64,000 nucleotides of DNA from Stomoxys calcitrans (GCF_963082655.1 NC_081553.1:208200435-208264434), one strand, 5' to 3'; counted from the stretch's first letter, positions 10,246 through 22,008 are shown. Made by a program: numbers and translations. Notes: generated by a model not told the origin, from the letters alone.

Positions 10246-13200
10246 CTAATCATCGGTGGCATAACTATTCAACGTTGTCACCACATCTTCCATATTTGGT
10301 CTTTGTAGGGGATCATCTTTTATACACTGAATCGCCAAGTCAATGCATATTTTGCATAGATTTTTCTCCTCTGGCGTCAGTTCGATACGCGGATCCACCA
10401 AATCTTCGGTGGTCTTTTTTTGCAGCAGAATCTTAATGTTATTTGTGAGTAAATTCTTATTTTCTATTGAACGTAGCCCCGTGAACATTTCAAGTAGCAC
10501 TACACCGAAACTGTAGGTGTCCACATGTTTACTCAGCCGTCGCAAATTGACAAATTCCGGTGGTAGATATGCTCTTGTTCCACAAACATGTGCCACTTCA
10601 ATGTATGAATTATCCTTGGGGCCTTCACGGGCTAAACCAAAGTCTCCAATTTTCGGTTGTAAACATTGATCGAGAAGTATATTGCCGGGTTTAATGTCAC
10701 AGTGTATAAGAGATTTGTTGGGTAGAAGGGTGTGTAAAAAAAATATGCCACTGAAAAATAAATAAATAAATAAATCCTCTAAATATATATAAAATAAATG
10801 ATAGGAACGCAAAGTTGGGAGTAGAGCCGACGTATCCTTGATTCACATCGTTGTATAATGAGCCATATACAAATGTGCCAATAATTCAGCCGAAGAGAAG
10901 ATATACTCTTTGTTTAAAATACACGTATATCTCCAAATTGGATGGCATCAGCGGATAAGAGTATTTATTATGTTCCTAGGTATAAGGAAAGAAAATTGTT
11001 CAACGGTGCTTGACTTCTTTTAAAACTTCTCTATGAAGAGGTGTCGGTAAGCGACATCACCTTCTGACTTGGCTATTAAAAGGAGTTCCCATATCATTGA
11101 GTAAAAACTTGAATCGTACAGCACTCACTAATATGAGAGCAGTTTGCACCCGGTTGCTTAATGGAAACTTCGTAGGAAGTTTGGGCCGTAGGCTTCTAGA
11201 CGGCCCAAACGTATAACCCAAGGAGGTCTTCGCGATTGTGAAAGCACTGGATGTCAATGTAGTGGCGAGTACCCAAAAGGACTATGGGTATACGGGCGCC
11301 AGGCGGCGTTGCAGGCTCTAAACCGCTTAGGTGATACGAAAAGCTTTCTAGCACCATTGGGATGGCTTTCAGGCTTTGCTGGATTCCGGCATCTCCGATC
11401 GTGCTACTGAATCAATGTACACTCACACGAATGATGGGAAGATAAGAGTGGAGGTTACTAGAAACATTCACAGCAAATGACCACCAGTATATTTTGCCCG
11501 GCACGGGATAGCTGTGAGCACCACACAGGCTGGAACATTGAGGTCCCATCTGTGTGGTGTTCATTGCTGTCACAAGAAGCTTAGCTGCATGCTACCGGGC
11601 GCGTCCACAGGTTGCGGATAGTGGAATGCTCCAAACGGAGTAGCTGCAACGGCAGTCGCGGATAATCGGCGGTATCGAGCGGAGAGTGTCAGCGAGACGT
11701 CGGGCGGCACCGGCTCTTGCACAAATAATGAGTACCTATGATGCTCAAGGCGAGTTATTGGGAACTTTAAATAACCAATGGCCGACCTGTACCCGCGGCG
11801 ATCGGTCCTTTGGACCGGAACGAGCTTGTTGTTCCTCGTTACAACAACCAGTATATTTTGTTTTCCGTTAATACTGGAAGAGACGCAGCTAATTAGAGAA
11901 TTAGTACAAGTATACGAAAGGGGAACATAAACAAGCTAGACACCTCGAAACTATTAGTGGAAATTAACTGGCAAGTCCAGCGGTCAGTGCATGCGTTCTG
12001 CCGACAGTGGGACGAGTGATGGGCATCATAGAGAGCGGATGTAACAAACCAATGCCAGGACTTAAGAACCGCAGCCCACTGATGGAATGACGCTACAGCT
12101 TAGCCACGAAACAACTGCATTAAACTAAGATGCAGATAGACGAGAGCTCGCCGCAGGAGTGCGGAGGAGGCAGAACACACTCTTTGCAAGGAGACAAAAA
12201 AGTTCATCGCTGGCGTAATAGAAAGGAGCAAGAAAGAAAAGTGTGAGGAATAAAGTGAAGATATAAATTGAAACCCATAATTCCAAAACAGAATGAGCTC
12301 GTTGAGCTTTGTTTTTGAGCGTTGCTTTGAAAAATGTAACTCTGCAAATGAATCCCACAAAAACAAATTTTTAACGGTCACGTCTAAAAACACTCCTTTA
12401 TTTTCCAGTTCAATTTAGCCACACAGGAGAGCGACAGCTGCACTTCATCGTGGATCGGTCCTTTTTTCACATATGGCAACACAGAATAACACTCGATTTC
12501 AGTCGTAAAGGTTGAAAATTATTTAACTTTTACGTGCTGTTTTTGTGGGATTTGGTTGCAGAGTTGCATTTTCCAAGGCAACGCTCAAAACCGAAACTCA
12601 ACACGCTAATTCTGTTTTGGCCTTTGGGGCATCGGATGGAAAATTCCAATGAAAAAACTCAGTACACGGAGCCCAACAGCGGTGATGGATGGAAGAACAA
12701 TGGAAAATTATACTCCAAGCACCCTTCCCCCTCACGACCGTAGAGAACATGAAGTTTATGAAATGCACACTGACAACATTAGCCCGTTCACGATAGAGGG
12801 AGCTAAAGAATGCAGCCCGCAGCCTCCAAAGCGGAAAAGCGCCCGGTCCCGACGGAATAGGATAGCTGAAAACAGACCTGATTTTCTTCTCAGAATGTTT
12901 AACCGGTGCCTATTTGAGTGTGGTTTTACGGAGGTATGGAAGAGACAAAAGCTGATGCTGATGATGCAAGGCCAAAGGTAACCCAACATCCCCATCCTTA
13001 TACACTACATACAGGCCACTCTGTATGCTGGATACGGTCTGCAAGCGTTTGGAGCAACTTATAAAGCCACGGCTTCAGGACGCCATCATTGAGGGAGGTG
13101 GACATTCAATGAGACAACATGGCTTACGGGCAAGAATGTCCATGATCGGAGCTCTCAGAGATGTGGTGGAAATAGTAGAGGAGGCTAGTCAGAGGAACCA

Positions 13201-16200
13201 TTACTCTAGCCCTCGCTGGATTTGATGAACGCATTTAATAGCCTCAGATAGTCTGACGTTCTCCCAGCACTCAGAGAGGAATTTATTATCCTGGCGCATC
13301 TAATAAGAACACTGAGAAGTTACATCCATAACAGGCTACTTCTCTATAACTCTCAGGTTGGAGCGAGTATGTGAAACATAAGAACATATTAGGAGCGGCG
13401 CAATGATCCATACTTGGATCGGATCTTTGAATTGCCAGTTATGATGAAATACTGCGAAAATAAATACCAGACGGAAATTTTTTAGAGGGATATGCTGTTG
13501 GCGTCGCCGCAGTCATCACAGCAAGGCTAAGGACAAAAGACTGGCCGGACTCTCACGGCTTGCAACTTGTGATGCGGAAGAGCAAGTTTCTACACATAAC
13601 GGGAAAAAAATATCCCAGTGGAAGTGGATGTGCACTTAGACGACATACTGGCGAAGGCCAAGAGATAGGTCAACTATCTAGGGATCCGACTGTATACAAT
13701 GCTAACCTATGCAGAATAATTAAGGCAAGCGATAACAAAGGAGCGACAATAACGGCGCAACTCAGTCGACTGATGGCTAACATAAATGGACCTCTCCCCA
13801 GCTGGCACAGGCTCTTAATGGGGAAATTCAATAGCATCCTCCTCTATGGGTCCAGACACTGCAGGCAGCATGCCGAGCGAAATCCCTGTTCTCCGTACAG
13901 AGGACGACTGCTCTAAAGGCCGAAACAGAATGAGCGCGTTGAGCTTTGGTTGCAAAAATGCATACAACTCCCACAAAAGCAACCCCCAAAAGTAAAAACA
14001 ATATTGCCAAGGCCCTGTGGCCGAGGTTCTCCGGTACAAGGACGTCGATTGTTCTCAATCTGGGGAAGCGAGACCTTGTATTGTTGGTGGAAGTTCTGAC
14101 TGGCCACAGCAATGTCAGATCGCTGAACGTCTGTAGGGATGAGAAGGTGTTGGAGACGGTTGAGCATCTGCTTGTAAATGCCCCGAAGAGAAAGCTTAGG
14201 ATTATGAGTGAACACATCTTGTCTTCACTGAGCTCTATGCAGTCATTTGATCCCCGATTCATTCTAGACTTCTGTAAGGGCCTTGCATAATTGACGCGAG
14301 GCCCTCTATTCGCTGAGACTTCTTTCGGTCTCTATGCCGGTTTTTCGTTTATCTTTATCTTCTTCTAACGGCTTTCGTTTCTTTCTTCTCTACTACCAGT
14401 ACGAAAACTAGTAAGGCCTGCTTAGAACCATATGCCTTCTAAAATGAAGCTTCCATCAGGATTACTCTGCAACTTCTAAAAGTTGAAGTACCCCATAAAA
14501 TATAAGGGACATATGTGAGTGTCTATTTCACTTCTGATGTTTTTAAGCAGTAAGTCCATGTATTTATCGTGAAAGACAAGTCATTCATTGTTCAAATTTG
14601 CCCATTATGGAACAGGTGCAAACTTCTCACATATCAATGAGTGCTGTCCGATTCAAGTTTAAACTCTATGATAAGGGAACTCCTTTTTAACTACTAGTCC
14701 GAACGGCGTGTGGCAGTGCGGTACCACTTTGGAGAGAAGTTTTTACATGACATAGTACCTCACAAATGTCGCCGGCATTAGGAGGGGATAACCACCTCTA
14801 AAAAAATTTGTTAAGATGTTCAATGTCAACATGGTATGAACATGTATTCGGAGTTCAGGCCCTGCAGATGCAAAACAAGGAATGATATCAGGCCCCAAAG
14901 TAGTCGCCTTTTCCCACTGGGCTATTTCATTTCTTTCGAGCGGGTTATTGGCAAATTTAAATAATTTATGGCCACCATGTTCCCACGGACATCGGTCCTT
15001 TGGACCGGAATGAGCTTGGTCACCTAGAGGAGTTCGACGAGTATTGCCACCTCAACATGAAAATGTGGCTACAATAACAACATTTCTTTCTAGAACGAAC
15101 ACAATAAACCAGACGTCTCCGAATGAAGTCTTTTAGCCGCGAAAGCCTGGCATTGATTTAGGAAATGTTGCAACGTCTCATCATCTTCTTAACATGCCCT
15201 ACACATACTGTCCCTTGCCGCATTTATTCTGCATAATTGTGCCCTTATTCTACATAATTGTGAGCCTTGTCAGTACGCACCCCGATGTGACACTTTCAGT
15301 TCTGTTTCCTCTGCAAGATTACTTCAAAATATTTGATATTTTCGGATATTGAAATCGTTTTGTTTAGGAACGTTTCTTGATAAAATGAATCTTTTTGATA
15401 TTACAAAATATATTTTTATTTTCTACCTTCCCTCTCTTTGATTACTTACCGTGCAGTTCCCAAACATATATCTATTCTCTTTTGCACTGGCAACGGAGCA
15501 TATTTGTTCGTATTGAAGCGATCCTGCAAAGAGCCTCCTTTCATTAGCTGATACACCAAACATGGTTTCTCACCCTGTGCACAATAACCATAGATGGGCA
15601 AGATATTATCATGACGAAATCTGTACAAACAATTCAATTCATTGCGGCTTTGTTGCAATTGTATTTTAGCACGCTCACGTCCTACATTTCCTTTGTAGCT
15701 CATTAGCTTAATAGCAACATCGATGTGCTTCCAAACGCCACGATAGACCACACCGAAACCACCTTCACCCAATTTTAATTTTTCATTCCAATTATCGGTA
15801 CCATTGGTAATTTCTTCATAATCTAGTTCCGGTAGACTTGTTTCATGATGATTATTAATTTGCTTAACCGATTTTAATTGTGGTTGCAATTGGTGAGGTT
15901 CGCGTCCCGATGGATGGTGCAAATTTGATCGACTTTTCCAAGAATTATTATTGTAATTGCTTTGTTGATGTATATTATTGTCATCGGATGAGACAATTGT
16001 GGAACTATTCGTATTTATTGTCGAGGTAACACCAGACGATGTGCATCCCTCGTTGTTGTTGCTTCGCTTTACAGCTGGATTAGAGGGTAAAATTTTACTA
16101 AGGGCTGGTCCACTATCAGGAATCAGTAATTGAAATTCGCGCGGCACAAAGTCTTTAATGATACGCATGCCATGAAATGCTTTTAATCTACAAAAGTTTA

Positions 16201-17128
16201 ACATTAACATTTGGAAGTAAAGAAAATCGTACATGAATTTCATTTACCTATGCAACACTATATACAGTTCGAGAACCTTATGGTTATATTTGCCTCCCCA
16301 TATGTTGAGTAATTCATAAGTTGGTGATCCACCAGTAGATTTTATCCGTCTACCGATATTCTATAAAAAAAAAATTAAAATTTTATTAGCCATCAATGTG
16401 CCCACCGTATATCTATCTGGACGTATGAATATATAAGCACGATACAGGATAACTATGAGCACCACACACGCTGGCACTTGAGCTTCGATCTGTGTGGTGT
16501 TCATCTTTATAACAAGAATCTCAGCTCTTACTTAAATACTAAGTGACTATGATGATCGATTTGACAAGGCGAGTTATTGGAGCCCAATGGCTATGACGTT
16601 ACTGCGACGATCGGTCCTACTGACGGGATGAGCTGATTCACCTAGCAGAAGGGCTAAATCCAAATTAAAATATGAGGCTACTACCAATAGGGCTCTTTAA
16701 ACCCATTAGAATCGAAATTGCATTGCAAGTGCGTTTTTGGTCAATTTTAGAGTCGAAATTTGAAGTGGTATAAATAAAGTGAATATTCCTGTGTAATGGA
16801 ATGTTATCGTATTTATATTGTTTTCAAAAATAGCATTCCTTGTATCCTGTTTTTTCATCTAAAAATAGCTTTTGCTTGAAAATAAACTGTATTGCATTAT
16901 TATGCACTGATCACCGAAATTCCAAGAAACACCCAAACACACACTAATACTCACTTTAATATCGTCGTCCCCGAATCCCATTCGATTGGCTAATTGCATC
17001 CATACACCCAAAGCATCCAAATGATCACATAATTCTTGAGTTTTAGACAAAGGTAGATCGTAAATAAATAATGAAGGCTGTACACGAGCCAAACTTGATC
17101 CTTTAGATTTGGTTGCGGCAGCAGACAT
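10246..17128 (-). CDS. pll: Pelle, IRAK-family serine/threonine kinase
   Basis: Pelle is the cytoplasmic kinase that joins MyD88/Tube by its death domain and passes the Toll signal to Cactus/Dorsal. Exons: 17128-16955 (starts MSAAATKSKGSS), 16360-16248, 16187-15450 and 10750-10246 (stop at 10246), all GT-AG with matching phases. They encode 509 aa, against about 501 in Drosophila. The death domain spans residues 1-~100 ('DLPLSKTQELCDHLDALGVW'). A Ser/Asn-rich linker follows. The kinase domain has glycine loop LGEGGFGVVYRG, VAIK lysine, catalytic HCDIKPGNILL (the RD-type core of IRAKs is altered to C-D), DFG in 'KIGDFGLAREG', and 'YLPPEF'. Intron 3 (10751-15449) splits the kinase domain after LGTAR and is filled with LINE and SINE debris. 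The start is the first ATG of a frame matching the family N-terminus. It is divergent from unc-50, 1.4 kb away. Confidence 0.95.
11020..11135 (+). repeat. truncated SINE
   Basis: Body-only copy of the tRNA-derived SINE (aaacttctctatgaagaggtgtcgg…ggctattaaaaggag…cttgaatcg) inside pelle intron 3. The following bases to about 11340 are GC-richer and may be decayed LINE coding sequence, but I cannot place them. Confidence 0.55.
11497..11846 (+). mobile_element. family A retroposon, 350 bp, with target-site duplication
   Basis: The element starts CCCGGCACGGGATAGCTG and ends …cgttacaacaa. It is flanked by the 14-bp direct repeat ACCAGTATATTTTG (11483-11496 and 11847-11860). It contains the inverted pair ACCACACAGG/TCTGTGTGGTG near its 5' end, 'gttgcggatagtgg', 'gcagtcgcgga', and the hairpin CGGTCC-TTT-GGACCG near its 3' end. 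It has no ORF. The long direct repeat plus CAA-rich tail indicate insertion by LINE-type target-primed reverse transcription, so this defines the element's true ends. Confidence 0.8.
11880..14295 (+). pseudogene. RNase H-bearing LINE (R1/LOA-like), heavily decayed
   Basis: Several frames carry pieces of one non-LTR polymerase in order. At ~12790-12985: 'KSARSRRNRIAENRPDFLLRMFNRC' style pre-RT motif. At 13025-13225: a stretch starting 'MLDTVCKRLEQLI' and including the finger motif 'GGHSMRQHGLRARMSM'. At 13540-13700: later RT region. At 13945-14290: 'RDLVLLVEVLTGHSNVRSLN', the block that follows RNase H in LOA/R1-like elements. Many stops and frameshifts are present. It lies inside pelle intron 3 on the opposite strand to pelle, so it may still contribute antisense transcription. 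Confidence 0.65.
14598..14820 (-). repeat. tRNA-derived SINE, head-truncated
   Basis: Reverse-oriented SINE body: 'caaatttgcccattatggaacagg', 'tgagtgctgtccgattcaag', 'cggcgtgtggcagtgcgg', ending near 'taaccacctctaaaaaaat'. The tRNA-like head is missing. Confidence 0.7.
14935..15080 (+). repeat. family A retroposon 3' end
   Basis: Contains 'aaataatttatggcc', the GGTCCTTTGGACCGG hairpin, 'cacctagaggagttcgacgag' and the tail 'aaatgtggctacaataacaac'. 5'-truncated. Confidence 0.7.
15090..15335 (-). pseudogene. LINE remnant, post-RNase H Cys/His region
   Basis: The reverse strand reads 'LTGHIGVRT' and then, in shifted frames, 'CRACEEDDET…HFLNQC'-like residues, the cysteine cluster that closes ORF2 in several RNase H-bearing LINEs. 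A short internal duplication (ttattctgcataattgtgccc / ttattctacataattgtgag) is visible. Confidence 0.45.
16440..16690 (+). repeat. family A retroposon in pelle intron 1
   Basis: Begins near 'gcacgatacaggataactatgagcaccacacacgctgg' and runs to 'tgaggctactaccaat'. It carries the 'gtgtggtgttcat' and 'gactatgatgatcgat' landmarks and a decayed hairpin (cggtcctactgacgg). Confidence 0.65.
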
Positions 17129-17984
17129 CTTCTCAGATAAACTGACTCATCTAAAAGTTGTGAACATTTGTTTATGTTGAATACACATACGCACAAAAAA
17201 AACAGAAAGAAAAAAAACCAATGCAATTAGTATGCAAACGATCTTCATCGGCAATGGTAGCTGTAGTCATTATATTTTACCTGTTGAATCAATCAAAACT
17301 AATCAATTTATAATGTAAAGAAACAGGACGACAGGTATGAGTTGTCTGCAGGTTTTGATGGAAAAAAGTCAGCAAAATAAACAAATCTAATTAGAAATGC
17401 AAAGCGATTATCAATACCAAGTGATGTCAGGAATCTTTACTTTTAAACTTTTTATTATTAACAGAAGAACAATACAACATTACTAAAAATTGAAGAGAGA
17501 GCGCTTTTTTATGGCAATTAAAGTTTTACAGGAAAATATTTTTTAACTGATTTGTAATAAAATTAATACAATTTCATTGAATTTATTTGTAAAAGCTTGA
17601 TGAACTCCCTTTATAAAACAACTCCTTTCGAAATTCAAAAAGTGTTGCCAAACCATTTTCCAACGTACAGGGATCGAAGCAAAACCAAAAACTTGCGGAA
17701 AGTATGTGTAGATCAGTGATGAGCAAAAGCAAGCTTGGAAGAATTTGTAAAAGTGTGCCCGACACTGGTTTAAAGCCATGGCTTAATAAATTAAGCTGAA
17801 ATTAAATACCAAGCGCAGCACTCATGCGTACTTTAGCAATCTAATGCGCCCACATTCTTTTGGTTGAAATACATATCATGAGCTTTTCATTGCCATTTCA
17901 AAATTTAATTTCGATGGAAATTGGTAATGATATGGTTTAATAATATTTTAATAAATGAATTTCTCTAATTTACATATTTTTTGC

Positions 17985-18240
17985 TCAAGTACACATTCGT
18001 ACACAAATTTCTTTGTGTGTGTTGGCAAAAATATTGACTTGGTAAATCAGCTTAGGAGCGTGGTATGGAAAACAATTAAGGATTTTGTGTATTCGCACAC
18101 GAATACACAAACGCACACAAATTTCTTTGGGTGTGTTGGCAAAAAGGTCGCTCAGCTTGATGGTAAGACGGCGGGTTGCACCATATGATTTGTGGTTGTT
18201 GTACAAATGAGACCACCTTTAATTGTTTCGCCATGCTAAT
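17985..18240 (+). repeat. family E repeat in the pelle/unc-50 intergenic region
   Basis: It shares with 20998-21255 and (reversed) 40838-41092 the segment 'cacacaaatttctttg-gtgtgttggcaaaa' and the 3' block 'ttgcaccatatgatttgtggttgttgtac' / 'tttaattgtttcgccatg'. In this copy the 'cacaaatttctttg…ggcaaaa' block is present twice, about 125 bases apart. It occupies much of the 1.4-kb space between the pelle and unc-50 starts. Confidence 0.65.
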
Positions 18241-18508
18241 GACGCTAGCTAAACAAAAATGCCAATTTTCCCTGAAAAGGTACGCGAAAAATGCTATTGA
18301 ACACAATATTCTTGTTGGCAACTATAGGTTTGTATAAAACAGCTGATTACAATCTATCAGTGATGTGTCAAAGCAAACCTCCATAAAAATTAAATTGTAT
18401 TAAAAAATATAAAAGTAATCGAGTAAATAATGCAAGATTGAACAAGTTTTAAGTTAATTGCGTGTAAATAGGTCATATGCGAAATAATAGGTGTACGAAA
18501 ATATCAAC

Positions 18509-19505
18509 ATGAAGCAATCGACATCGCCCACACCCTCTGTGGTGTCCAGTTATGTAGCTTCTAGGGGCCAGTCGCCTCTACCACCACCGGTCAACTATAA
18601 GAAGAACTGTCTATCGGCTACAACAAAAAGCTACAAATACTTGAGGAGACTTTTAAAATTCAATCAGATGGACTTTGAGTTTGCACTATGGCAAATGATT
18701 TATCTGTTTATAGCACCACAAAAAGTCTACAGAAATTTCAATTATAGAAAGCGTAAGAAAAATAAAATAAGTAATATTTTTAGTCTAATTGTTTTCCTTT
18801 CATTGGCAGAGACAAAATCACAATTTGCGAGAGACGATCCCGCATTTCTAGTTTTATTCCTGGTCTGTTTATGCGGTAAATTTGCTTATTACCTCTTGTA
18901 AAGAAAATGTATCTCAGTTCAATAACTTAACTCAATTTTCAGTTACTTCTCTGGGATTTGCCTGGGTATTAGGCTTGAATGTTTGGCAAAGTATCTCATT
19001 CATTTTCTATGTAGTTTTTGTGGACTGCATTTTTGCGGGTATTGTGGTGGCCACATTTTTATGGTTGGTTACCAATCGATATCTACGAACCAGTAACTTA
19101 GAACCCGATGTGGAGTGGGGCTACGCATTTGATGTGCACTTAAATGCCTTCTTTCCGCCACTCATGCTCTTGCACTTCATTCAGTTATTCTTTTACAATT
19201 GGTTGATTAGCAAACCGTGGTTCTTATCGAATTTTTTAGGCAACACATTTTGGCTGCTGGCCTTGTGCTACTATGTTTATATAACATTTCTGGGATATAA
19301 TTGTAAGTAAAACGCCTATTGCAAGTCCTACCTATTCGTAACTAACGTGTTTTTCATAATTATTTTAGGTATTCCACACTTAAAGAATACACGCCTGATT
19401 CTCATTCCTCTGCCCATTATCTTTCTTTTGTATTTAATCACTTTAATTATTAGTTGGAATGTTACCGTAGCCTTCATAGATTTCTATAAGTATCGTGTGT
19501 ATTAA
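18509..19505 (+). CDS. unc-50: UNC-50 homologue, multi-pass ER/Golgi membrane protein
   Basis: UNC-50 is a conserved Golgi/ER membrane protein needed for trafficking of particular receptors (nicotinic receptors in worms). Exons: 18509-18752, 18810-18875, 18943-19302 and 19369-19505. Introns are 57-67 bp, GT-AG, with phase preserved, giving 268 aa against 259 in human. Family blocks seen: 'MDFEFALWQMIYLF', 'APQKVYRNFNYRK|QTKSQFARDDPAFL', 'DVEWGYAFDVHLNAFFPPL', 'LHFIQLFFYNW', 'YVYITFLGYNC', 'FYKYRVY' at the end. Five to six hydrophobic membrane segments follow the cytosolic N-terminus (~70 residues, Ser/Pro-rich). The start is the ATG at 18509, the first in frame. It is divergent from pelle and convergent with mRpL19 (220 bases between stops). 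Confidence 0.95.
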
Positions 19506-19725
19506 AGTAACGTTTTCTACAGACACAAAGAAAAATGTAATATGTTGTTTCATTATATACTTACCCTGCGATATATTTTATTTACTGCTATATATATACA
19601 TATGTCTAACTTCATTCGACGATTTGAAAAATTCTATTATATAAACAACAACAAATGTAGTAACAAGAAAATATTTTCAACAAACATTCTTCCTATATTT
19701 ATTTTTTTTTTCAAACAACGACATT

Positions 19726-20768
19726 TTATGCCAATTTTGTGGGCTTTACAAAAGACCTCTTACGTTTGTTTTTCTTTCGTTGTAATTCCATTTGATGCAA
19801 TTGCGAATATACTTCAGCATAAATTTCTTTTTGTTCCTCTTCAGGTATAGTAGAACGATATTGCTTCATAAGATCAAACTTCTCCCATGGTTTTTCGTGT
19901 TCCAAAGCTGTTCGTCTTCTTTTGTCGTTAAGATATTCATCAATATTTGAAATACCTTTTAAATTTTGCCTTTCCCATCGCTCCAGCCAGGGACGTGGTC
20001 GTAGACGCACTTGAATTTCATTTATAGGCACAGGGGTACCATCTTCCACCACTTCCGCCTCCATATTTGGATCAAATGTGCTATATTCAGGCAATGCATC
20101 TCTTAAATACAATAAATGATCATCGACACGTTTTTCCAAACGAAGAACTTCAATTTTCTGTATTGTAGGGTCATACATCTCATAAAGGACTTCAACACCT
20201 TGTTCGTCAATAACGTTACGCAAAATGAAACGGGCCCTTAGTCCACAGCGTTCACGTTGAATACATATACCTGTTTTAACGAAATGTTACGTACTATGAC
20301 GGTAAGGCAATTTTTAATTACAACCTACCAACAAAGCGACTAATTTTTCCCGCTGCATGTGGATCGGAGCTGGTGACTACAAGTATAGATCCCACATAAA
20401 ATTCGGGTATTTCTATTTGAGTACGTCTATCAATCATATCCATACGCTCCAGTTTTTCCCTTATTGGATTACGCCATTCCACTTTGGGGTCAGGTAAAAA
20501 TTCTGGATAAATAAACCGGTATGTTGTTGGGGCAATAGATTTCCGCGAATCTGCATTGCCGCCAGGATGTTTGGCTGTATTGGTAGCGTTCGCATTAGCT
20601 GTCTCCTTGTGTAAGTGCTTTGTGGAGAACGTGACTGCAAAACATAAGCAATTATGCGACTCAGAGGCAAGTTTTGTAATCATTTATTTTTACGCAAGTC
20701 TTACCAATTCTTTTAAAAGAAGCTTGCTTCAAAAGCTGCGGTGTAAGCAAGCGCGACGGCACCATCAT
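19726..20768 (-). CDS. mRpL19: Mitochondrial large-subunit ribosomal protein L19
   Basis: This is a structural protein of the mitochondrial 39S ribosomal subunit, nuclear encoded and imported. Exons: 20768-20705 (MMVPSRLLTPQLL…), 20634-20329 and 20270-19726. Introns are 70 and 58 bp, GT-AG, and phases match; the product is 304 aa. The N-terminus is basic and lacks acidic residues, as expected of a mitochondrial presequence. The bL19 core holds 'GSILVVTSSDPHAAGKISRFVG|ICIQRERCGLRARFILRN' and 'GVEVLYEMYDPTIQKIEVLRLEKRVDDHLLYLRD', then the metazoan C-terminal extension rich in Arg/Lys/Glu. Two ATGs occur in tandem (20768 and 20765); the first is used here. It shares a tail-to-tail arrangement with unc-50. 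Confidence 0.95.
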
Positions 20769-20997
20769 TATTTTAATTGGTATTTAATTTATTTCAATAC
20801 TTAAAAATAAGATTCTTTTTCCAAAAACTCTGCCGTAGAAAAAGTATATAGCGTTACAAAGGTTGCCACAACGTTGGCGTCGGGCGAAAAAATTGTATTC
20901 TTATGTCACGTTTACAACTTAAAAATATTTTTAATCGGATAATGACAATAGTAACCAATCATGGTTATCCGTATTTCTTCAAACAAAACAAAATGGT

Positions 20998-21255
20998 GTT
21001 TTATTTTAGTGCGAACAGCTGTTTGCAGCTGGCCAGGTTTGATGGTATTAAGATGACAGATTTTTGTTTGCATTCTCTTTGTTGTTTTCTCCTTTCTCGC
21101 ATATTCTCTGCTCATGTACGAACACGCATACACACACGCACACAAATTTCTTTATGTGTGTTGGCAAAACGTCGATCAGTTTGGTGGCGGATTGCACCTA
21201 ATGATTTGTGGTTGTTGTACAGATGAGACCACATTTAATTGTTTCGCCATGGTAC
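20998..21255 (+). repeat. family E repeat upstream of mRpL19
   Basis: Starts 'gcgaacagctgtttgcagctggccagg' and ends 'aattgtttcgccatgg', with 'tttgatggtattaagatgacag', a CA-rich middle and 'gtgtgttggcaaaac'. It is the most complete plus-strand copy. Nearly the same sequence, reversed, lies at 40838-41092, which lets the ends be estimated (~250 bp). No terminal inverted repeat or target duplication was seen. Confidence 0.65.
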
Positions 21256-21664
21256 TGCATAGACAAGCCGTGAAGAGCAAAAATACCACGCAAACGATGT
21301 TTCCAGTGCAAGTCTGTTTATGAAGCGGTTTGGTATGGAAACAAAAATATTTGATCGCTGTCAAACTCCTCTCGTGGAACAATTACAAATTTCCGCGACT
21401 GTTACGAAAGTAGAATAGAATACCAAGACTTTTTGTGAAAAACATATCATGTCAATCCTGACGACAGATGTTTTACATAAAGCCCAGGATGCACTTAAGA
21501 AAAAACCAGAGAAAAATACTCTAAAGAAATCGTAATTATTTATCTTTATTTCGTTAGAGTAAACACCAAATAATTGTCCGTCGTTAAGTCAACGAATAGA
21601 AATTGTTAGCGAAAACAGCTGATTTTAACGATGTCGATAATGGTTCAAAATGACTACTGAATAC

Positions 21665-22008
21665 CATGGTTGAATTTAGAAGGTTGGCTCACTTGCCCAG
21701 CTGATGAAATTGTCCAACTCCAGAGTTGTTTTCAAATCCCACTAGAACATCAAATGCTTGGTTCGGATATTAAATTTTTTCCCCATTTCCTCTTTTACAT
21801 TTTAATTTATAATTTACACGTTTTTAATCATAAATCTTTTGATCATGTGGCTGCTACACATGATAACGCAAATAAAACCTAGAATGTCAATTAGGAAGTG
21901 TCCAGAAATTTGACTGCCTAGTGGCAATTTGCGCCACCAACACCAGAGGGTTGTAAGTTGATTTCGTTGTTGCTGGACAAGTGAGCCAACCTTGTTTATT
22001 CAACCATG
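21665..22008. mobile_element. 344-bp MITE, CATG termini, 8-bp target duplication
   Basis: The left end CATGGTTGAATTTAGAAGG… and the reverse complement of the right end CATGGTTGAATAAACAAGG… agree over ~40 bases with a handful of mismatches, both continuing 'ttggctcacttg-ccagc'. The direct repeat CTGAATAC flanks it (21657-21664 and 22009-22016). No ORF is present. An 8-bp duplication fits the hAT or P superfamilies; the CATG terminus is closer to P-type ends, but that assignment is inference. Confidence 0.8.
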
